Both the position numbers and the translations under genes were made by a program. A stretch of DNA of 64,000 nt from Argopecten irradians (taxonomy: Eukaryota > Mollusca > Bivalvia > Pectinida > Pectinidae), in the NCBI RefSeq assembly GCF_041381155.1, contig NC_091143.1, positions 34,834,679 to 34,898,678 of the forward strand, read 5' to 3'. Below are positions 1 through 11,900 of the stretch, in pieces; positions within the stretch are counted from its first letter, which is position 1, and every line of letters begins with the position of its first letter. Under the pieces are notes generated by a model that was given only the letters and a program-made list of their open reading frames with translations, was not told the DNA's origin and did not search any database.

Positions 1-1162
1 TGACGTCATTGTACTATGATGTCATGTTTTACAAATAAAAGAATTCAAACCCCTGAAGACCGGCATGAGCCGAGAAAGCGCTAGGGAGAAAAAACTGTTT
101 TATAGTTGTGTTTTTTTATGTATATATATAAACATATTTTGTACACTCAAAACTCCTTACCAAATCACATTTACAAAATGAAACCTCCATCTTCAAAGAA
201 TGTCATCTTTGCAACCAATTAACTGAAAAATATGTATCTAGTAAACTCTAGAACGTTTTACCGATAGCAATTCCTTCACCAAAATAAAAATAATATGCCA
301 GTGGAGAAAGTAATGCTGTTTTGGAGTGTTTCCATGACGTCATTAGGCCAACAGGTTTAATGAAATTGGAATTACCGACAGGACCACCATCTGTCTGAAA
401 CCATCCATTAATTGACTAGAGCACCTCATTATCGCAGCTACAAGACGTTAAACCTTGAGTAAGTGTTTTCTTTCAATTTTGGAAAATCAGAGACACCATG
501 TTTATTATTATCAGCCTCTCGATCAGAAGCTTACAATTTATGCCTTAAAAAACAAATTTGATATCACTGATATGTGACTTATGTTCATACATAAACTGTC
601 TCTACATCGTCCCACACGTTAACTTTTATGTTTTTATCCGTCGATTTTGTAATTTTTAAACTCATTTCCCGTCACATTTGGAGATTCCTTTCACTGTGGC
701 GTAATAACTGTGTGAACTTATTTCCTTGATCTATATATCATAGTATGAGTTACGGTTAACATAAGATTTTTTTTAACTTCTGTAATGCTTTCCAATGGGG
801 AATTTTTAATTAAAGAATTACTTAAAGTTATAAGGAAATTTCTTAAAACTAGGTTCAGGTACTTTGAAGATCTGAGGGATAAAACATGATACAGTCATTA
901 CCTGGGTTCATACTTCGTAATGACATGCTTATTATCGTAATGTTGGGGCCAATATTCTATCCTAGTCTTCAGGGTTGAAGGTCATTTTTGAAACTCATGT
1001 GAACTTAAATGAAGGTCAAGGTCATTCATTTTTAACTAATTGTGTAGTCTTTAATCCAAGTACTTCAGTCTCACGAAATCAGTTCCTGTAAAATTATTAT
1101 CGGTTACTGAAAATTTAATAAGATAAATGCACAACAAACACTATGCTATCACATACCATTAA
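1..1162. other. Non-coding flank, no gene seen
   Basis: AT-rich with no convincing exon on either strand. Bases 965-1042 hold a fragment (GAAGGTCAAGGTCATTCATT) related to the array at 63.2-63.9 kb. Confidence 0.5.
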
Positions 1163-1250
1163 CTCATTCATCCCCGAAGTTTCATAATGGACTGGTCTAA
1201 TCTTTGATTTAGAAAAGTCTAAATGTGTCTTCAGGGGTGAATCAGTTAGG
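1163..1250. repeat. Short palindromic element, family B, copy 1
   Basis: About 85 bp with inverted ends (left TCATCCCCGAA, right TTCAGGGGTGA) and the core ATAATGGACTGGTCTAATCT. Seven other copies occur in the window. Confidence 0.7.
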
Positions 1251-1267
1251 GTTGCTTGTTCAATGAG

Positions 1268-1357
1268 CCAACTTCCCTAGCCAAGGTTTTTTAGCCGATT
1301 CTTTTCCTACTACCTAGTAGGAAGAGAATCGGCCTAAATACCCTTGGCTAGCGAAGT
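1268..1357. repeat. Long imperfect palindrome (about 43-bp arms)
   Basis: Arms read CTAGCCAAGG..GCCGATTCT.TTCCTACTA outward from the centre TACTACCTAGTAG, with a few mismatches. It can fold into a long hairpin. It could be a miniature transposon or a foldback RNA. Confidence 0.7.
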
Positions 1358-1894
1358 TGTCAATGGGCATGTGAGCTAAAATGATGGAACTTGTCAAAGA
1401 CTTGCAGAAAAATAAATAAGAAGTGTTGTTTTATATTTTATTTCAAGATATCTGATACATAATAAAATAACATGTACCAATTAATCCATATTACAAATAG
1501 CTGAAGTCGTTACAGTGCATAAGCTGAAGTGTTACAGTGCATATAACAAACTCTACCATGACATATGATTATTAAGCCTGTATCAATTGATTCATGTGTT
1601 GTTTTTTTTACTTACAGAACAGACCATTCCTTTTAGATAGCCTTGTATGGATTATCATGACACTCATAAATACACTCATACTGTAGATGTATTTATCTAG
1701 GAAACTTTAGCGCAAAGATAATTTTGAATAGATTAACATAATGATGAATTTGCGCAATCACCTATAATGGATAATAAAAAATATACAGAAAAAATAAGCG
1801 CTGTCATACCTTTAGTAGTGACGCACTTAAGGTGAAAAAAGCTCTAATAAAAGATTTACAGCTCAAATATGTAAAAGATGATCCACTGTTGAGG

Positions 1895-2150
1895 TATGTT
1901 TTCTCTATCAAAAAACAGGAGTAGACAAATCAATATTTTTTTCAGTTACTTACTTAACACCATTACCACCATTTAGTATTAGCTTATTTTAAAATTCAAG
2001 ATAAAAAAATTAACTGCCTCCTGAAAAATTTCCATGTCACTATGCCCTTTATAGAGTAAAGTACTTTTTGCGCATGCACCAAAAGCGAAAAAAATGTTTT
2101 ATATGCATTTTTGTGTTAATTAGACACATATAAACACGATAATCCATCAT
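1895..2150. repeat. Dispersed repeat, copy 1 (copy 2 at 24622-24905)
   Basis: Shares an ordered series of blocks with 24622-24905: CTATCAAAAA.CAGGAG, TTCAGTTAC, ACACCATT, then GTGTTAATT and ACACGAT further on. Diverged, no ORF. Confidence 0.6.
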
Positions 2151-5100
2151 CTATATAGTACAAATGATGGGTATCGTTTATGCATCTTTAAGTAACAGTA
2201 TTCAGAAGTATGGATTGTCCCACTAGACATTTCACAGTTCCCGAATATATTTACATGGATTTAATTAATATCAATTTTTTTCTACAAATCATTCCTCAAC
2301 TTTAAGGAAATCCTAACATTAAATTCTTCATAGGATAGCATTACAGATTTAAGGAACGCTCATTAACTGAAGGTTTTTTCCACAATGAAAACTTCACTTG
2401 AATAAATAATACATAATATTATACATAACCTTTTATTGACAGTGCAAAAAGCCACATCAAAATCTACATATATTAGCTTGGATATTCACGTGCTTCTGCT
2501 ATTGTCAACCATGAAAATAGGATATACATGTACATATTTCATTATATACATTTGGTAACTATGGCAATTACACTAAACAAATTTTATACTTCTTTGGTAA
2601 TCTTTCACACAAATTAAAATCAGGAGGGAAACACATATCAATCATATAAACAACTGAATTACAACTATTTGTATTAACTTTTGTTATCTGTTTACTTTAT
2701 AACAAAAACATCAACAAATATTATCTATTTTAAAGTATATTTTTTTTATCCAAGTATGAAACCATGGTCGTGGAATTCCCAAGTGGAAATCCCATTACCT
2801 GTATGTAGGTCAAGGAATTAATATCAATGGTTGTTTTCCAGATAACACTGGATAAATATTCTGTCCACACTGTTAGAATTACTTATTTGGCGCATACTTA
2901 ATTAAAACAGATCACAGGGACTTTGCATATTTTTTTAACAACAGTATATTCATATACTATAATATATATTTATGTATACTGCTGGTAAAAAAAAATTGTG
3001 CTAGGTCCCTGTGAAACAGATATATTTATACATTGTATATTATAATAATGTAATAATCACACTGATTGTCCATCCATTAATTCTGAATAAGTCAGCATTT
3101 TTAATTGCATAGTACTAATTAAATGGTTCAGAAAGTAAAAAGTATACTGAAAGGACATTATCAAAAGTTTACATTATATTGTAAGGTCTTTTCCTCATCT
3201 CAATCCAGATTTTTACATATATTTTACATATTAAATGAAATCCAAGCAGTTTAGTTGCAGGTTTATGATTTATTTTTGTTAGTAAAATCTGTTTGTGTGT
3301 TATGTACTTTCAATGTAATGCTTTTTATTGTAAACAAATTATCATGCGAGATTAAATTTGCAATCCTCCCCAAAACATAACATGGTATTCTCACACCATT
3401 CACTGATTCATGATCACCAATTTTAGCCATGAGAGATTTCTTTGTCAACCCTGGCCCTAGGGTATGACAGTTCCAGTAAAATAAATAAGTGGCGTAATGA
3501 CTTCATGCAGTGTAACTGTGACATGCATTGTCGATGAAGTTATCAGTATAGATATGTGAAGTCGATGGAATCATAATCATGTTGTGGTGAAAATGCTGCT
3601 TGTAAGGCTACTACCTCATCTTTTTCTATTGTATATGGGGAAAAAAAGAATCATCCCCATATCTAATAATCTATAAGAGTTTGACGATGACGTTACAACC
3701 CTCAGGGGAATTCAAGCCTGGGGTTGAACATTCATAAATTACCCCTCAGGTTGTGATTTCGTTGTCACACCATCTAGGTAGGGCATGATTTGATCTATTA
3801 GTCACAGCTAGATGGTAACCAAACAGTACACAAACTATCATTTTACTATCTTTAAACACTTATACCAAATTGTTATAATTTGAAAGCCAACGTCTTTTTT
3901 TTGGTCATGTTTTTTTTTCACTCTTACATGAAGGACATTTTTTTATGGAAAGCCAACAGGGTTCCAAATCAAGAGAAAAATATAACCATTTGGAAGGAAG
4001 AAATTTTGACCTTGATAGCTTTCCATAAATTGTATGTGCTCAGATATACTTACAATGAATTCACACCAAAATAAGAAATTAATAAATCTCATATTCTAGT
4101 CACCAGATCGCACAATTTTATTCTGTGAAAATCTAATTTCCCATAATTTATTATCGGGTAAGTAAAATCACAAAATATTTCATCCAGGAACTTTTGTGAA
4201 AAACATTTTCTGAAGTAAAATCGCAAGATGAATATTTATCACAAATACACATTCAATATGTGATGTGTGATTTCATATTCAAGTGATTTTCTGGCACACA
4301 ACATCAGTCCACATAGCGATTTAATTATCTGATAAGTCACACTTATTCAGTCAATTTCAAATATCATACAAAGTACCATGAACAGAACTCTGTAATATTG
4401 TTTGTAAAGAGTTTTAAGCAATAAAACAAAATGAATACCATTGTGATTAAAGAAGTACATGTACATCATTGCTAGGAATGTGATTTTGTTATATACATAT
4501 CCTATTAAGCTAATCAACAACATGACATCTCCATGCCAACATGCTCGTAGTTCAACAATAACTTCCTAATTAATCAATACATCTACAACACAAACATTCA
4601 TGATTAACGTAGCTTTCTTCAAAGTAAACAACACATCTAAATGAGCAGTCAAACTTTAGCAATATCCAATGAAATCATTCAACGAAGCAAACAGTAATGA
4701 TATTTCAATGCACAATCAAATGTTTTCATCTTCAATGTTTATGTCATATATTTAAATGCTTATTTCATATTTCAAGTATCACTTTAAAGTCTAATGCACA
4801 CAACAAAATCCCTCAGACTCTGCGAATCCCTAAAACATGAGACTGGGTTTTAGTGAGAGACAATAAAGCTTTGCTGTTTAATAATAGCTACGTATGTCTA
4901 GTCTATATTTTGGTGAAAAGTTCTGTAAGGGACAACATCTTATCTGAGAAATAATCCTGAACAAAGTCTTCACTCTCCATTTTGGAAAACAATAACCACT
5001 CTCAGTTTCTCCAGCCAAAATCATTACTAGCTGTCCTTTTTTCATAAAGTATTCTTTTCTATATCTCTCCTGGCATTCTCCATTTCTGGAGATAAAGTCA

Positions 5101-5440
5101 TTAATATGCTTCATTTTTCCATTAAGCATTGTTCTCAGTATCATTTCTCTAACATTCCCCTATTAAAATCGACTTTCCATTTCAAAACGCATGTTGCATT
5201 CCTTGATAAAATACACCAAACCACAAAATCTGTCACCGGTGGTATACATGTGATAGTATATATATCCAGCTTTTGGAGTGTTCATATTGATAGCACTAAA
5301 AATATCCCATATAATCTTTGACACATACATCTCTACTGATATTTGGGCACTTGTTTAGGTAATCCTCAAAGTTTAAAGACTAGCATAGGCCTAGTCTGAT
5401 GTCTAGTCTATTTGTCATTTAAAATGACAATAAAGCTAGG
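2151..5440. other. 3' flank of the TIR/RHIM/UBA gene, no exon recognised
   Basis: AT-rich sequence with several minus-strand AATAAA-like sites (for example near 2430 and 3325). It may contain the 3' UTR of the gene ending at 5731. An open frame at 4878-5144 is unrecognised and probably chance. Confidence 0.4.
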
Positions 5441-5695
5441 CTGTTTGAAAATCACTTTCTACACACACTGTAAAGCCCAAGTACAGATTTGTTGTATTTG
5501 AAAATCACTTTTTACACACACTGTAAAGCCCAAGTACAGATTTGTTGTGTTAGAAAATCACTTTCTACACACATTGTAAAGTCCAAAGAACCAATTTTTT
5601 ATGTTAAAAAACACTTTCTACACACATTGGAAATTTCAAAGAACAGATTTGTTAACATTGACTTTTATGTGTTTAGAAAACTGACACTTTCTAGA
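5441..5695. repeat. Degenerate 53-bp tandem repeat, about 5 copies, just after the stop codon of the TIR/RHIM/UBA gene
   Basis: GAAAATCACTTTCTACACAC recurs at about 5447, 5500 and 5553, then in decayed form to about 5690, each followed by TGTAAAG.CC and ACAGATTTGTTG. It lies in the probable 3' UTR. Confidence 0.75.
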
Positions 5696-5730
5696 TAAAG
5701 CTGCAACAGATTTACAGGAAACAATCATCC

Positions 5731-5948
5731 TCAGGAAATTTTACACTTGTCTTTGGCGTCTTTTGAAGGGGATCCTGTCCTTGGTGTAGGAATATCAGAT
5801 CGAGGCGACTGTTCAGGGTTTGGGCTTCCTCTATTGTTTCTCGAAGCAGTACTGTTGGTTGATAAATTGCTTCCCTGACGACTCATTTGTCTATCATGTC
5901 GGGAGGGTTCATTGTTGAGCAACACAAAACCGGATTCCGAAGGACAAT
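5731..5948 (-). CDS. Exon 7: disordered C-terminus ending in CKIS
   Basis: Last coding exon after CTTTTTCAG, with stop TGA at 5731-5733. It encodes a Ser/Asn/Pro/Arg-rich tail with SPRSDIPTPRTGSP, a plausible proline-directed phosphorylation cluster, and ends KDAKDKCKIS. A Cys four residues from the end after basic residues resembles a CaaX box; Lys at the first 'a' position makes this weak. Confidence 0.8.
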
Positions 5949-8900
5949 CTGAAAAAGAAAACAATCTTTGTGACTTTGAAGGTTATCCATATAGATAGTT
6001 TGTTTTTCCTTTTTACCTTGAAAAAATTTATTAACTGAAAACCAACTTTAATTCGTGACTATTAAATTTCGCGAATTCCATTTCAAAACAAGTTCGCTGA
6101 GATTAACTTTCGCAGAATTGGCTACATAGAGTTCTACTTTCATTTGATACTATCATACTAAGACATATCGATCATTGTGGAGATTAACATTCACAAATTT
6201 TAGTCAAGTGTGAAAATCACAGAAGTAAATCGCACGCGAATAAAAATTGGTTTACAGTATAGGACTTGACTCATGATTTTCCTGAGGGACTCACCAAACT
6301 TTTTATAACCCTATATTTCTTTCTTTAATCAAAATTTGAAAATTAATGTTCTGGAATCACCTTTGAAATTCCTACATCGATTGATTATAATAATTCAAAA
6401 CCATTACTGCTTTGATACTCTATTGTCCTGTTAAGGATCTAACTATTGATAACTGAGCCATCTGGTTTCTCACCTGTGTCTAAATCACTAGACCGGTTAG
6501 GACTTTGTGGCTGCAGTGCTGACTCTGGAAGATTTTCGATCTCATCCAGAAGATTAGGAACACTGAAGTGTTTGCGACCTGTTGGAAAATTATCTATATA
6601 TATTTAAGCCATGTACAGACATTACTTCCAATTGTTTGTCAGAGTTACTTCCCCTACATAGCAAATTTGAGAATTTACTTTACATTTAACTCCTTTTTAA
6701 ATCATAATATTGGCCATAAGATGTACACATTAACAGATTCAGCTGTGCTTTATAATCACAACAATAGATACTGCATGTAGTTCATACTTCACAAAATTTT
6801 GAAACTTTCAACAATCCTATTGAAAGGTATAATCTTACAAGAGCTTAATTATCCTTATTTTGTTAAAATCCTATTAACAGCCAGGTTCATATGGGGACAT
6901 GCCAGGTTAAAATGGTGGAAGGAAGCCAAATTACCAGAGAAAAAACACAGACTAATAGTCAGTATCTGGCAACTGTCCTAAAAATAACATTGGATTCGAT
7001 CTCGTGACCCAGAGGTGACGGATTTTGGTAATATGTTGGGTCATCCTAACCACTTGGCCACCACGGGCCCTCTTACAAAAGTTATATAATTGTTGTTTGT
7101 AGTAACTACACCTAGTAACAATTTGTAAGTTACCAAATTTACCCTGGCTAACCCTAAGCACCTGAGGGGTGGTATATATATATATATATAAAACATTAGG
7201 TCAAAGGTCAGTATGATATACCTGGTGCACGACTCTGAAGTGACAACAGTGCAGCCTTTATTTGTGATTCTCGGAACCCCATCTCCAAAACTTTGGACAC
7301 TGCCTGGTCACTCTGGTCAGTTTCTGTCAATCCTGTAAAAGAAATTGAACAAAAAACTGTCAATTTTTGTACATATATCACCAGTTGTAATGAGATTTTC
7401 ACATCAATTCATCACCACATAACTGAAGAATATCAAAGAATGGTTTATCATTTACAGAATCACTTGTCTACACCATACGCCATCGGGACCAGTCTGTCTT
7501 AACGGTATTGGCAGGTTACCCAAATATAAAGGTTTTTAATAAGTACAATTAGGAAGGAAAATGTCATTCAGCTGTAATAGACAGGGATTCGGAATAGACA
7601 AGAGCAAGATTTGACGGTTAACTCTGTTAATACATAATTAATATTTTCTTCAACTGATCACTAGTCTTTATATGCCTGCCATCTGCCCATTTATATTTTC
7701 AAATGAGCCATCCTCTAAAAAATATGAAATATGATCAGAATTTCCATTATACAAGAAACCTACCTAGGCCAGCATAGGATTTTAGTGACGTTTCCATACT
7801 GTTACTACAGTCCGGTTCTAAATCTGTCGACGGAGTTAGAGGAGAAACAGTAGCGACTTGTTTAACTTCTGTTTCCTCTTCATCTGACAGAACTGCACTT
7901 GTCACTGGTGTCTTTACGTGAGTACTATGACTCTGACAAACCTCTTTCTGTTCTGTCCGACTCACAGGCTTGCTGCAGTCCTCCGGTTCTGAAGAGCTGC
8001 CAAAGTTGTTTCTGAATTCATCACCATCAGAAGTCGTACTGTTTTGACTTCGCAGTGGCATAACTGTTGCCAAAGCTTGAGGTTTTGCTTTACAGTCTGA
8101 AAAGATGATTGGCCTTTTTGGCAGATTTATCATTGGACGATCTTTTTTTGTGCTTGCTTCAGCATTAGAAACACCAGATTGGTGCGAACTTTTGATCAAA
8201 GAAGGAGATGATGCAACAGCATTCTGCATATTCTCCACACTTTTCATGGTCTGCTTTTGTGTTATCTCTGTATTTCCTTCAACTTTTTCCGAACTTTTTG
8301 CAGCAGCAAAAGTGGATGAGACATTTGGTTGTATATTTGATTGTACAGTTGAAGTAATTCTTGTTGCCGGTAAACTTGCTGCGACTGCTGTAGTTGTGTC
8401 AGAGCTGAAGTACGCTTTACTGGTCTGAAGACTTTCAAACCTGACGGATGAGCCAGATACCGTTTTTTCAATGGTCTCAGTGATATTTTCTTCAGCACTG
8501 GGTTCTGTATTTGGAGCTGGAAGCATCTCCTTGGTGGCTGTATTAAAGACGTCGGGTGATGGCACGAGGGGTAATGATGGTTGACCATCAATCGACTGTC
8601 GACTAGGGCCCTCCATTGACTGACGGCAAGGCAAGGATGGGCTGGAGTCAGAACTGCTAAAAACAGAAAAAAAAATTAATTTGAATTTTTATAAAGCATA
8701 TAGATGTTCTTTCGACATTGTTACAACATTATGTTCATGTATATATATCTCTTGGTTCAATTGAAGGAGAAGTAATAAATGAAAAAATATAACTTTGTAC
8801 AAACTAATGTAGTAATAAGATTTTATCAAGATTTCTATGCCTACCACCAGAGGTAAAACAATTCTAAAACCATATCTCTGAACTTTTTCATAAAACTAAG

Positions 8901-11900
8901 TAAATTCTCACAGAGATTACATAAAGAGTCTGACAACCATCCCATCAGGTGTGACATTCTGGTGACCTTTTATCATATTGGTTTGATTTTTTTAGTTTTA
9001 TTTCCTGTTAACAGCCAGTATCATTTTAAGGGTTTAAGAGTTGGAGGAAAGACGAATTGGAAGTACCCTGAGAAAATCCATCAAACTACAGTCAGTATCT
9101 GACCATTACATACCATACACACCTACATTTTACATTGCAACCCAAAGATGAAGCAGCTGGTTGGTAGATTCTGTAGATAGAACATGGGGACATATCTGAA
9201 CTCATTCACCCCTAAAATTTCATTATGGAATGGTCTAGTCTTTATTTTAGAAGAGCCTAAATGTGCTTTCAGGGGTTACATTTTCAATGGAATGACCTAA
9301 TTAGGGATGTCTGTCGACTGCAGATGTCATTTCATTAAACTGTATCTTGGGATAAATTGGCTCTAGACAGAAGAGGTCACTTACATTGTATTTAACACTT
9401 CCAAAATTTACCTCATGTAGGCAGCAAACTGGGTATATATATATAGAAAAAATATATGATTGGTCAATCCAAAAGGTCAGAACATGACCCACTAGGCCTA
9501 TCCAATCCAATAATCGTACAAAATGATAAATTCAATTTATGTTGTCAAATTGCCTATTTATGGCTACTTTTGTCTTCATTAGGCCAGGCTTAAAATATTG
9601 TTGGTTTGCACTTTTCCGACCCAGAATTTTAACAGTGGATCGGTAGGTAGGAAAAATATTTTATTTTATCCTGAATTTATTGTGTACACCAGTGATGTTT
9701 CACATTCTAGATGTATGTACCCGAATTTACACATACAGTTTCATTGTGATAGTTTTGAAGCCTGGACAAGCAATTGTTCAAAGATAATTATGAAAGTTTT
9801 TGTTTTTCTAGACGCTCAGATATCATTGTACAAAATTAAAAAAAAACATTGTCAGAATTTCCCAATAAAATCTTTTGAGTAGGGCCGTTTTATATGGGTC
9901 GGTCGGGGGAGTGCAAACAATCTTAATTTTAATTTAGGCCTTATTTGTAAGCTGTGAAGAGTATGGTGACCGTGAATGTTTTTCTTGCAAGTGAAAAATA
10001 TTGTAATGGAGAAAGGTATGATGGCATTGTGTTTTTATTAGAAAATTTTTGAATTAACTATAGTTCTAATTATAATATTTACTCGATTAAACAATTATAT
10101 ATTTTTAATCGATTATCGGATCGGTTGAGGGTCATCTAGTAATTAATCATCATTCCTATGATTTATTGCAATTTGTCATACCCTCAATGTAACATACCGG
10201 GGGTACGTAAGTGAGAGCATATATTTACCATTCAAAATATCTTTACACTTGACATCTTACAAAACTAACTTGTCTATTAAAAGTAACCATGCATATGGTT
10301 GACTTTTAAAATTAATTATAAAGTCAAATACGTTAAAAAATCTGATTACTTATATATGCTAATTATGAAAGCAAACAGAAGATACCTTTCCACAAAATAA
10401 TAAATAAGTCAATTTTGACTTTTAAAATGATGTACATTATGAGCCCAAGATGTCTGTGAAAATCTTCTATGACATCAATTGTGTTCTGAACAAATATAAA
10501 TATTCATGCCTGTTTAAACATTATAAATATGCAGCAAAAAAATAAATATCTTTGTACACCATTCATAAGAGTGGTTGAACTAATGCATGTGTTGCCTTCC
10601 AATTATTTACTATAGAATATATAATTAATTGGTCTGGTCTTAAATAGATACACTTATAGTTTTATGAGGCACATCCTTGATACTCCAGGGGTTATTTTCA
10701 CTGACATTCTATCGCCACCTGGACTATCTCATAGTAAAACTGGAGGCAATAGAAGACAGGTAATTTGATCCTTTGATGTACATCAAAGGAATTGTATAAC
10801 AGTACACTGTGGTTGACTGTTGCTTTAAATCGGGCGTCATTCTCTGTAATCTTCAAAGTAAGTCTCTACAGGCCTATGATTGGTCAGTTCTTTTCTCCTG
10901 AACTGCCTTCAGTTTTACTATGAGATAGTCCAGGGGTGGATAAAATGCCAGTGATAGTAACCCCTGGAGTTTAGAGGATGTATGAGGCACTGTTATACAA
11001 TTTAATTATCAAATGGTTTAGCAATATCACTTATATAAATACGCAATACCTGATTTGTGGTTTTGAATTTAAACTAGATTTGTTTTTGTGAAGAAAGCAT
11101 TTTCAAGAAGGAGTAAAAACAATTTGAACCAATTGCCTCTTTTGGTCCCACCACTCATGCCACAAGGCGTAAGGGTCCGCACAACCATTTGTATAATTTT
11201 GAATCACCACCACATCAGGATGCTAGGCAGGTTTTATTGATTTTGATGCTTACCTGTCTGGTTTCTTTCTGGACGTTGTTGACATCTCTCCACCACTATT
11301 TGAGGACGTGGGACTATCTGAAGTGCCTCCTTCAACTATAGTATTATCATCACCTATCATTACTTTTTCTGCTCCGTAAATATTAACAACTTTCTTTTTT
11401 GATTTCACGGATTCCTTATCATTATAATAATGAGTATGTGTATGGACATGATGAACAATCACTTTCCCATCTTTGTCGAAGACAGTTTTTCCGTCCATTG
11501 TACCCTCAAGTTCGTCACTTCCTACCAAATATTCCTTTGTAGCTGACTGGGTCTTAGGCTGACCAGCTGTCATCTGACTCTGGAGAGAACTGGGCATATC
11601 TACCTGTAAACTAGAATTTTGTTGATTCTGTCTAGGATTAACTGTAGCCGACATTTCTCCATCTGTACTGTAATATATGGAAGATTCGGATTGGTCGCCT
11701 CGTGGACCCTGAGAATTTAAACTCCCTAAAGAGGACTCCTCGGGTACAAAGCTCCGAGTCTGATAATCTAAAGACTTATTGGAGTTAAAAGAGTCTGGTG
11801 TGTAGGCACTTGAATCTACCCCACCCTGTGGTTTAATGTTGAACTTCTGTAAAACCTCTGCGGTGTCACTCGGGCGTGGAGAAGCCCATTGCTGTTGTTC

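Noticed and set aside
4878-5144. 88-codon minus-strand frame downstream of the immune gene
   Set aside because: No recognisable domain, no splice partner, and it lies past the stop codon of the gene model; probably chance in the 3' region.
6990-7070. Possible functional tRNA gene on the minus strand
   Set aside because: A and B boxes are present but no complete cloverleaf or mature 3' end is seen; the sequence continues as a SINE with several related copies.
8105-8591. Open frames of 107 codons (plus) and 109 codons (minus, other frame)
   Set aside because: Both overlap exon 4 of the TIR/RHIM/UBA gene in other frames, and the exon frame continues correctly on both sides.
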